Shown here in pieces: positions 6,161-10,891 of a stretch of DNA of 10,891 bases (positions are counted from its first letter, which is position 1; each line of letters starts with the position of its first letter). The translations under genes were made by a program, and so were the position numbers. The notes under the pieces were generated by a model. That model saw only the letters and a program-made list of their open reading frames with translations, did not search any database and was not told where the DNA came from. The DNA comes from Nanobdellota archaeon. Lineage in GTDB: Archaea > Nanobdellota > Nanobdellia > Pacearchaeales > GW2011-AR1. The stretch is from contig JAHJRS010000039.1 of NCBI GenBank assembly GCA_018830845.1, positions 1 through 10,891 on the forward strand. The letters are read 5' to 3'.

Positions 6161-7141
6161 ATGGATGAAGAAAAGATTGCAAGAGAAAACATTCTAAGAA
6201 GGTCTGAAGAATTTGAAGGAAAGTCAATTCATGGCTATGATTTTAACAAAGGAGTTGACTATAATAAAATTCTGGAAAGTTTTTCAACCACAGGGATTCA
6301 GGCAAGCAATTTTTCAAAATCAGTTGAAATCATAAATGAGATGATTGAAAAAAAAGCTTTCATCTATTTAGGATACACTTCAAACATGGTTACGTCTGGG
6401 ATTCGTGAAATTGTGAGATATCTTGCAGAGAACAAAAAAGTGAATGTCCTTGTTACCACGGCAGGAGGAATTGAAGAAGATATAATAAAATGTCTTGGTG
6501 ACTTCAAGTTGGGGAGCTTTAACGCAAACGGAGAGGAACTCCGGGAAAAGGGAATAAACCGAGCAGGAAACATATTTATCCCAAATTCAAGATACTGTGA
6601 TTTTGAAGATTTTATAATGCCTATTTTTGAAGAATTTTATAAACTTCAAAAAGAAACAGGAAAAGTAGTTACGCCAAGTGAACTAATTTGGAAGCTTGGG
6701 GAAAAAATTGACAACAGGGATTCAATTTATTTTTGGGCAAACAAAAACAAAATTCCGGTTTTTTGCCCTGCAATTACTGACGGAAGTTTGGGAGACATGG
6801 TTTATTTTTTTAAGTCAAAGCATCCTGATTTTTTAATTGATGTTGCCCAGGACATATGGGAGCTTAACAACACAACTTTTGGACCGGATGAAACAGGCAT
6901 AATTGCCCTTGGCGGAGGGGCTGTAAAGCATTCAATTTGCAATGCAAATATGTTTAGGAATGGGGCCAACTATGCAGTGTACATAAATACTGCCCAGGAA
7001 TTTGATGGTTCAGATTCTGGAGCCCTTCCGGAAGAGGCCGTCAGCTGGGGAAAAATTCTTCCTGGTGCAAAAAAAGTCAAGATTCATGGAGATGCCTCAA
7101 TCATTTTTCCATTAATAGTTGCAAAAACTTTTGCTAAATAG
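6161..7141 (+). CDS. dys: Deoxyhypusine synthase
   Basis: Transfers the aminobutyl group of spermidine, using NAD, to one lysine of translation factor aIF5A. This is the first step of hypusine formation. The 326-residue protein has the family blocks in order: GYTSNMVTSGIREIVRYL (71-88), VTTAGGIEEDIIKCL (98-112), IPVFCPAITDGSLGDM (198-213), GGGAVKH (251-257) with the expected imine-forming Lys at K256, FDGSDSGALPEEAVSWGK (281-298) and DASIIFPL (311-318). Most relatives read KHH at the active-site lysine; here the second His is Ser (KHS), a small deviation. The length is typical for archaeal enzymes, and all key motifs are present, so activity is expected. It is monocistronic, with its own TATA box 30 nt upstream and the DGR-like gene's own promoter downstream. 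Confidence 0.96.
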   Translation: MDEEKIARENILRRSEEFEGKSIHGYDFNKGVDYNKILESFSTTGIQASNFSKSVEIINEMIEKKAFIYLGYTSNMVTSGIREIVRYLAENKKVNVLVTTAGGIEEDIIKCLGDFKLGSFNANGEELREKGINRAGNIFIPNSRYCDFEDFIMPIFEEFYKLQKETGKVVTPSELIWKLGEKIDNRDSIYFWANKNKIPVFCPAITDGSLGDMVYFFKSKHPDFLIDVAQDIWELNNTTFGPDETGIIALGGGAVKHSICNANMFRNGANYAVYINTAQEFDGSDSGALPEEAVSWGKILPGAKKVKIHGDASIIFPLIVAKTFAK

Positions 7142-7169
7142 TAATTTTGTAGTATTTACATGCAAAAAT

Positions 7170-7177
7170 TTTATAAA
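7170..7177 (+). promoter_or_regulatory. TATA box of the DGR-like target gene
   Basis: TTTATAAA starts 29 nt upstream of ATG 7199. It lies inside the extended frame that begins at ATG 7160, arguing that 7199 is the real start. Confidence 0.55.
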
Positions 7178-7198
7178 TCCCAGGTATTTAAATTTTGT

Positions 7199-7882
7199 AT
7201 GGCAAAAATCTTTGTAAAAGAAAAGGACAAGGAAAGAGTGGAAAATTATCTGAAGTCTGTTGATTTAGATTACTCTTTAGAAAAAGATTTTATTGAAAAT
7301 CAGAATATGGAAGGGTTTGTTTACGTCCCTTCAATAAACCTTTATGTTGCTAAAGAAAAAAAACTTCATAATAAAAATTGGTTTGAAGCACATAAAAAAC
7401 TTCAAAAAGAAGGGGAAAAAATGCTCACTCTATATGAGTTTGTTGAATTCTTAAAATATGCAAAAAGTAATAATAAAGAAATTTATGATGAAATAACCGA
7501 AGTCAGAAGTCCTTTGAGAGCTGAATGGCTTGACGCTGACTTTAAGGTTAAAAATGGAGTTTTGCATATTAATTATAATCATGTTTTAGATTCAAACGGG
7601 AATTTAATTCCAAACGATTCAGAAGCTCTTGATAAAGAAACTTTAATGAAAGACAAAAACCCCGGAATTTCACTCGAAGATTATTTAGAAAGTAATCACA
7701 CAGGTCAAGGATTGCCAAATAAGAGTGTTAAGTCTGGAGATTTATATTACTGGTTCCCAAGAAGCGACAACAATTCAGTCGCGAGGTTCAATGCCCTCGA
7801 TTATGGGGCTAACCTCAGCTGCAACTGGTATTCGTCTAATCGGTTCGGCAATCTCGGGGTACGCGCCGTTAGGCGCGAGTAA
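7199..7882 (+). CDS. Probable diversity-generating retroelement target protein with C-terminal variable region
   Basis: A 227-residue protein. The N-terminal half (MAKIFVKEKDKERVENYLKS to about 100) is charged, helical and cytosolic-looking, with MLTLYEFVEFLKYAK in its middle. Residues ~105-185 (RAEWLDADFKV, LHINYNHVLDSNGNLIPN, GDLYYWFPRSDNNS) lead into a C-terminal block, SVARFNALDYGANLSC (193-208) and LGVRAVRR (219-226). Framework motifs of this kind separated by freely varying residues are what I recall from DGR-diversified C-type-lectin-fold proteins in DPANN archaea and CPR bacteria. The DNA supports this: positions 7776-7880 are about 57% GC by my count, against about 20% at 7441-7500, with codons (CTC, CGG, GCG, GGG) otherwise rare here. 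A hairpin follows at once. No reverse transcriptase or template repeat is seen in the window. The start at 7199 was chosen from the TATA box; ATG 7160 would place that box inside the gene. The ligand is unknown. Confidence 0.75.
   Translation: MAKIFVKEKDKERVENYLKSVDLDYSLEKDFIENQNMEGFVYVPSINLYVAKEKKLHNKNWFEAHKKLQKEGEKMLTLYEFVEFLKYAKSNNKEIYDEITEVRSPLRAEWLDADFKVKNGVLHINYNHVLDSNGNLIPNDSEALDKETLMKDKNPGISLEDYLESNHTGQGLPNKSVKSGDLYYWFPRSDNNSVARFNALDYGANLSCNWYSSNRFGNLGVRAVRRE
7775..7877 (+). other. Putative DGR variable region (VR)
   Basis: Codons 193-226 of the upstream gene. Framework residues (SVARF, A, L, C, LGVR, VR) are interspersed with positions that would be A-derived in a template: N198, L200-G203, N205, S207, N209-Y211, N214-N218. 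The end is very GC-rich (GTACGCGCC), like the initiation-of-mutagenic-homing end of characterised VRs. The boundaries are estimates, since no template repeat is available for alignment. Confidence 0.55.
7862..7877 (+). repeat. GC-rich 6-bp inverted repeat at VR 3' end
   Basis: CGCGCC, loop GTTA, GGCGCG: a perfect 6-bp stem inside the last codons. It shares 7875-7877 with the next hairpin, so the two stems exclude each other. Confidence 0.5.
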
Positions 7883-7894
7883 GGTGTTACTCGC
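7875..7894 (+). repeat. 8-bp stem, 4-nt loop hairpin spanning the stop codon, DGR-type
   Basis: GCGAGTAA, loop GGTG, TTACTCGC: a perfect 8-bp stem containing the TAA stop. DGRs such as that of Bordetella phage BPP-1 need a hairpin/cruciform of about this size just 3' of the variable region for target recognition. A T5 tract (7897-7901) follows, so it could alternatively act as a terminator. Confidence 0.6.
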
Positions 7895-7896
7895 TC

Positions 7897-7901
7897 TTTT
7901 T
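7897..7901 (+). terminator. T-tract following the hairpin
   Basis: TTTTT two bases after the hairpin, inside a T-rich stretch to about 7925. It is likely sufficient for archaeal termination. Confidence 0.35.
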
Positions 7902-7972
7902 AATTTGATTATTATTTTATTTTTGGAAAATTATCTAAAATTTTCACCACTTACCAATTCTTAAGATAAATA

Positions 7973-7980
7973 TTTAAATA
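7973..7980 (+). promoter_or_regulatory. TATA box of disA
   Basis: TTTAAATA, identical to the rhomboid box, starts 29 nt upstream of ATG 8002 but only 11 nt upstream of GTG 7984. This favours 8002 as the start. Confidence 0.6.
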
Positions 7981-8001
7981 GAAGTGAAGATTTTGTTTGT
8001 C

Positions 8002-9108
8002 ATGGCCAATGAAATAAAAGAAAATCCAAAAACCGAAGAACTTTTTTTACCTTTTTCAAAAGGGAATCTTGAAGGGGAGCTTGGAAAGGATTTTATGGAT
8101 GTTTTGAAAATGGTTGCCCCCGGGACGAGCCTGAGAGTGGCACTTGATGATTTTTTGAATGCAAAGATGGGCGCTCTTATTGTTGTGGACAATGGAAATC
8201 TTGGGGATATTGTCGAAGGAGGATTCAGAGTTGACACTAAATTTAGCGCACAGAAACTTGTTGAACTTGCAAAAATGGACGGAGCAATAATTCTTTCTAA
8301 AGATGTGAAGGAAATTCTTAACGCAAATACACTTCTTTATCCAAGTATAACAATTCCCACAAAAGAAACCGGGACAAGACACAAAGCTGCAGAAAGAACT
8401 TCAAAACAAACAAAGACAATTGTTATTGCGGTTTCGGAGAGAAAAAATAAAATTTCTTTATACTATGGTGATGCTTCATATCAGCTTCAGAGGAGTTCTG
8501 AAGTTTTAAGGAGGGCTTCCGAAACTCTTCAGATTCTTGAAAAGCAAAGGGATATTTTTGATGAACTTTTATCTAATTTGAATTCTCTTGAATTAAGGCG
8601 CCATGCCACAATTAATGATGTGTGTATTGTTTTGCAAAGGGTTGAAATTATGAAGAGGGTTTCAGAAGTTGTTCAGAGATATTTAATTGAACTTGGACAG
8701 GAAGGAGTGATTGTAAAAATGAGGCTTAAAGAATTAATGAGCGGGCTTTCAAAAGAGGAGGAACTTATTTTAAAAGATTATTTTGGTTCAAACCATTCAT
8801 CTTCCCTTGAAATACTTGAAAGAATGGATTTTGATTTTTTACTTGAGCCAATGAATATTTCAAGGTTGCTTTTTGAAGAGATTCACGACAAAAATATTTC
8901 CCCTAAAGGTATAAGGCTTCTTGGAAGAACGAATCTCCTTGAGAGATATGTTGATTTGCTTATCGGTAACTTTGAAAATCTGTCCGAGATAATTGGTGCA
9001 AGTAATGAGGAGCTTTTAGAAGTTTTGGAAAGTGAAGCAATGCTTTCTTTTTTCAGGGAAGAAATATACAACCTCAAGGAAAAAATTAATCTTGGTAAGG
9101 GGCTTTAA
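8002..9108 (+). CDS. disA: DisA-type diadenylate cyclase (c-di-AMP synthase)
   Basis: Condenses two ATP to c-di-AMP. The 368-residue protein matches the bacterial DisA layout and length (about 360). An N-terminal DAC domain (about 25-155) carries GALIVVDNG, the DGA motif (93-95, MDGAIILSKD) and the ATP-binding block IPTKETGTRHKAAER (118-132). The usual RHR motif reads RHK here. A helical linker follows (about 160-290), then a C-terminal helix-hairpin-helix-like region (SPKGIRLLGRTNLLERYVDL, 300-319). The second hairpin of that region lacks the expected G-x-G (it reads LESEAM), so DNA-junction binding may be weakened. Characterised archaeal enzymes are DacZ, which lacks this linker-HhH tail, so a full DisA in an archaeon suggests bacterial origin (inference). 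GTG 7984 in frame was rejected because it lies within the leaderless promoter spacing. The gene is monocistronic, and a DHH phosphoesterase lies two genes downstream. Confidence 0.92.
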   Translation: MANEIKENPKTEELFLPFSKGNLEGELGKDFMDVLKMVAPGTSLRVALDDFLNAKMGALIVVDNGNLGDIVEGGFRVDTKFSAQKLVELAKMDGAIILSKDVKEILNANTLLYPSITIPTKETGTRHKAAERTSKQTKTIVIAVSERKNKISLYYGDASYQLQRSSEVLRRASETLQILEKQRDIFDELLSNLNSLELRRHATINDVCIVLQRVEIMKRVSEVVQRYLIELGQEGVIVKMRLKELMSGLSKEEELILKDYFGSNHSSSLEILERMDFDFLLEPMNISRLLFEEIHDKNISPKGIRLLGRTNLLERYVDLLIGNFENLSEIIGASNEELLEVLESEAMLSFFREEIYNLKEKINLGKGL

Positions 9109-9138
9109 AATTTTAATTTATCTTTCAGAATATAAATT

Positions 9139-9146
9139 TTTATAAT
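9139..9146 (+). promoter_or_regulatory. TATA box of the frameshifted hypothetical gene
   Basis: TTTATAAT starts 30 nt upstream of ATG 9169. Between box and start lies ATAGA-N5-TCTAT, a weak 5-bp inverted repeat. Confidence 0.55.
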
Positions 9147-9168
9147 AGACTAATTCTATCCCTTTTTT

Positions 9169-9663
9169 ATGAATGGAGAAAATGATTTTTATCTTCCAAA
9201 CGGGTCAAAGGTTTTTTTGGAATCAGAAAAGAATAATTTTGAAAAATTAATCACTCTTGCAAAATCCGAGGACACCTTAAACGAAACTGAAATTATGAAA
9301 AAAATAGGAAATTTCCCCCCTTTTAGCCTTTTAGTTTATGATGAATTTCTAGGATGGGGAAATTATCATTCAAAAAATGAAGAAATATTCCTGACTATTA
9401 CGGATTATTCAGACCAACTTTTTGCAGACTGGATTGATTGTTCCTTTTCATTTAATAAAAGTGCAGTCAGGGTTATAAAAAAAATGAGGGATGGGGAAGA
9501 ATTTTCAAGAAGACTCAAAATAAGAACAAGATTTTCGTGGGTAGATTATGATTCTTCAATCCAGACTATGCGGGAAAATATGGAGAAGGGCTGTTCAATT
9601 CAGAAGGAATTTGATTCAGATTATTCAAATCCCCCCCAGGAAGGAAATTTATTCTTTATTTGA
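9169..9663 (+). CDS. Hypothetical protein, N-terminal part (frame interrupted)
   Basis: I do not recognise this protein. It is acidic and soluble-looking, with FPPFSLLVYDEFLGWGNYHS and WIDCSFSFNKSAVRVIKK as its most structured stretches and no signal peptide or membrane span. The frame stops at 9661-9663 shortly after a run of seven C (9631-9637). Reading on from the run in the next frame gives a further 115 codons of equally protein-like sequence, so this is the N-terminal ~154 residues of a product of about 268 aa (9169-9976). In the stretch where both frames are open (9548-9630), the residues of this frame (MRENMEKGCSIQKEFDSDYS) fit the local style, while the other frame does not. The promoter spacing of 30 nt supports ATG 9169. 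Confidence 0.65.
   Translation: MNGENDFYLPNGSKVFLESEKNNFEKLITLAKSEDTLNETEIMKKIGNFPPFSLLVYDEFLGWGNYHSKNEEIFLTITDYSDQLFADWIDCSFSFNKSAVRVIKKMRDGEEFSRRLKIRTRFSWVDYDSSIQTMRENMEKGCSIQKEFDSDYSNPPQEGNLFFI
9631..9637 (+). other. C7 homopolymer at the frame change
   Basis: Seven consecutive C. With six, the frame would run from 9169 to 9976 without a stop. Most simply it is a base-count error in the assembly or a recent +1 mutation; slippage at a C run is a less likely alternative. Confidence 0.6.
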
Positions 9664-9976
9664 AGAAGGAGGAGAAGTATTGGTAAATCATCTTGTAATT
9701 AAAGAATTTCCGGGCAATGCGAGCGGGGAAATCAAATTTTCTTGCGGGGGTGAAAAAAGAAAATATTTTTTGTCCTATGGAGCTATTGAAGAGATGATTC
9801 TTTCAAAGGATCCTGATGCTTTTATTGTGAAAGAACCTTTTTTGTGCTGTTCAAGAAATATTCTTAATTCTTCAACGTGTATTCAGGATCTTTTTTTAAA
9901 AAGTTACCTCAAAAAAAGAAACCTTAAAAAAATAGAGGATCCCCTAAAGGGTTTCTTTCCTCTTTCCCAAAATTAA
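9632..9976 (+). CDS. Hypothetical protein, C-terminal part (downstream of frameshift)
   Basis: Continuation of the gene that begins at 9169, in the next frame. It reads PPRKEIYSLFEEGGEVLVN, then VIKEFPGNASGEIKFSCGGE, a region with CCSRNILNSSTC and a basic C-terminus ending GFFPLSQN. Three Cys (CC and C, ten residues apart), with another in SCGGE, might bind a metal, but spacing alone does not prove it. An ATG in this frame exists at 9548, but the 28 codons before 9632 overlap better coding sequence in the other frame, and there is no TATA box at the right distance. It is therefore not treated as a separate gene. No family is recognised. Confidence 0.55.
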   Translation, partial: PPRKEIYSLFEEGGEVLVNHLVIKEFPGNASGEIKFSCGGEKRKYFLSYGAIEEMILSKDPDAFIVKEPFLCCSRNILNSSTCIQDLFLKSYLKKRNLKKIEDPLKGFFPLSQN

Positions 9977-9987
9977 TCGTCAACATT

Positions 9988-9995
9988 TTTATACT
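9988..9995 (+). promoter_or_regulatory. TATA box of the DHH phosphoesterase gene
   Basis: TTTATACT begins 29 nt upstream of ATG 10017, consistent with a leaderless transcript. Confidence 0.55.
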
Positions 9996-10016
9996 AAACT
10001 TGTTTTCAATTTTGAT

Positions 10017-10891
10017 ATGTTAAGAAAAAAAGAAATTGAAGAAATTAGGGAGCATCTTTTAAGGGCCCAAAACCCCCTATTTTATTTTGATAATGATCAG
10101 GACGGGCTTTGTAGTTACCTCCTGTTAAGGAAATTTTCGGGAAAGGGAAATGGGGTTCCTGTTAAAACATCTCCTTTGGGAAAAGATTACGCAGGAAGGA
10201 TAAAAGAGTTTAATCCGGATTATATTTTTATACTGGATCAGCCGGTCATTTCGGATGAATTTTTTGAAGAGGTGAAAGAGAAAAATATTCCTCTTGTTTG
10301 GGTAGATCATCATGAAACCCAAATAGAAAAAATTCCTAAAGAGGTTTTTTACTTTAACCCTCTTTTTAGCGACGGGAAAAATGAACCTGTTACAAAAATC
10401 TGCTATGAAGTCACAAAGAGAAAAGAGGATTTGTGGATTTTGATTGCAGGATGTCTTGCTGACAAATTTTTTCCGGAGGAGTATAAGAATTTTTCAAAAG
10501 TTTACCCTGATTTGACAATTGATTCGAGAGTTCCTTTTAAAATATTTTATGAATCTGAAATTGGAAAAGTTTCAAGAATGATGGGAACAGGATTGAAGGA
10601 TAGAACAAGCATGGTTATGAAAATGATAAGGTTTTTGCTTAATGCAAGGACGCCCTACGAAGTTCTTGAGGAAAAAAAGGAAAACATAGAAATGCACAAG
10701 AGATTCCATGAGATTGATTCAAAATTAAAGGTTCTTTTTGAAAAAGCAAAGAATAGTTTAGGAAAGGGAAAGGTCTTGTTTTTTAGGTATGCAGGGGACA
10801 CAAGCATGAGCGCCGACATTTCAAACAGGCTAAGCTACGAATTTCCTGAAAAGATTGTCGTTGTGGCTTTTTTGAGAGGTGCAAGGGTCAA
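10017..10891 (+). CDS. DHH-family phosphoesterase (RecJ/NrnA-like), 3' truncated by window edge
   Basis: The frame is open from ATG 10017 to the right edge (291 complete codons). The Mn-dependent DHH core is clear: motif I FDNDQDG (D25, D27, D29), motif II FILDQP (D74), motif III VDHHET (D97, H98, H99) and a later Asp in AGCLADKFF. The C-terminal part seen (GKGKVLFFRYAG, SADISNRLS, KIVVVAFLRGAR) looks like the start of a DHHA1 substrate-binding domain, whose glycine-rich GGG/GGH loop would lie outside the window. Members hydrolyse phosphodiester bonds in single-stranded DNA/RNA (RecJ, archaeal GAN), oligonucleotides (NrnA) or cyclic dinucleotides (GdpP, DhhP). The substrate cannot be chosen from the visible part. 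DisA two genes upstream makes a c-di-AMP/pApA role worth testing, but each gene has its own promoter, so there is no operon linking them. Confidence 0.85.
   Translation, partial: MLRKKEIEEIREHLLRAQNPLFYFDNDQDGLCSYLLLRKFSGKGNGVPVKTSPLGKDYAGRIKEFNPDYIFILDQPVISDEFFEEVKEKNIPLVWVDHHETQIEKIPKEVFYFNPLFSDGKNEPVTKICYEVTKRKEDLWILIAGCLADKFFPEEYKNFSKVYPDLTIDSRVPFKIFYESEIGKVSRMMGTGLKDRTSMVMKMIRFLLNARTPYEVLEEKKENIEMHKRFHEIDSKLKVLFEKAKNSLGKGKVLFFRYAGDTSMSADISNRLSYEFPEKIVVVAFLRGARV

Noticed and set aside
6075-6227. Extended 114-aa version of the small membrane protein
   Set aside because: The extension crosses both divergent promoters and overlaps the start of deoxyhypusine synthase; the ATG at 6074 has its own TATA box.
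7160-7198. Longer start (ATG 7160) for the DGR-like gene
   Set aside because: It would put the TATA box inside the coding region; ATG 7199 sits 29 nt from the box and begins a more protein-like sequence (MAKIFVKEKDK).
7142-7198. AT-rich imperfect inverted repeat around the TATA box of the DGR-like gene
   Set aside because: The arms are nearly all A/T with bulges and are expected by chance in such DNA.
7725-7964. Open frame overlapping the variable region
   Set aside because: It overlaps the GC-rich end of the DGR-like gene in another frame and runs into the T-rich flank; no start signal.
7984-8001. GTG start 7984 for disA
   Set aside because: It is only 11 nt downstream of the TATA box start, upstream of the expected transcription start; ATG 8002 is at 29 nt.
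10125-10322. Minus-strand 65-aa frame
   Set aside because: It lies wholly within the DHH phosphoesterase, including its DHH motif codons.
1-10891. Template repeat, reverse transcriptase, tRNA or CRISPR array
   Set aside because: I looked for a second copy of the GC-rich constant strings of the variable region on both strands, RT motifs, cloverleafs and regularly spaced repeats, and saw none in the window.
10017-10891. DHH gene as a detached C-Ala domain for the short AlaRS
   Set aside because: C-Ala shares only the DHHA1 fold; this protein has complete DHH catalytic motifs (DNDQDG, DHH) and is an enzyme in its own right.

Overview
The window looks like a chromosomal segment of a DPANN-type archaeon (Woesearchaeota/Pacearchaeota-like; the exact lineage cannot be fixed from sequence alone). 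Evidence: the DNA is AT-rich, there is an archaeal transcription factor E gene and a deoxyhypusine synthase gene (the hypusine pathway is archaeal/eukaryotic), and almost every transcription unit has a TATA-like octamer starting 28-31 nt upstream of its ATG. That spacing predicts leaderless mRNAs. No rRNA, tRNA, CRISPR array or insertion sequence was found, and no gene-free stretch exceeds 150 nt.

Layout. 2-607 (+): 3' part of a transglutaminase-like protein, converging on a minus-strand block (3423 to 610) of two conserved-looking coiled-coil proteins with overlapping stop/start, then a short alanyl-tRNA synthetase of bacterial/CPR style with its own promoter. 3424-3566: divergent control region with a perfect 7-bp inverted repeat just upstream of the TFE start. 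3567-4382 (+): TFE with an unusual lysine-rich tail. 4428-5886 (+): rhomboid protease and SpoIIM-family membrane protein, 1 nt apart. 5883-6074 (-): 63-aa membrane protein, whose stop overlaps the SpoIIM stop. 6161-7141 (+): deoxyhypusine synthase. 7199-7882 (+): a protein whose last ~35 codons look like the variable region of a diversity-generating retroelement (DGR) target, with a GC-rich 3' end followed by an 8-bp stem/4-nt loop hairpin. 8002-9108 (+): bacterial-type DisA diadenylate cyclase. 9169-9976 (+): unknown gene split by a frameshift at a C7 run. 10017-end (+): DHH-family phosphoesterase, cut by the window edge.

How the genes fit together. Several are information-processing genes (AlaRS, TFE, deoxyhypusine synthase). 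The rhomboid/SpoIIM pair and the 63-aa protein are membrane functions. DisA and the DHH enzyme could form a c-di-AMP make/break pair, but that is only inference, because the DHH protein could equally be a RecJ-like nuclease. The most interesting element is the probable DGR target at 7199-7882. No reverse transcriptase or template repeat is visible here, so diversification would have to act from elsewhere in the genome. Leaderless promoter spacing also corrects two starts: 7199 rather than 7160, and ATG 8002 rather than GTG 7984.
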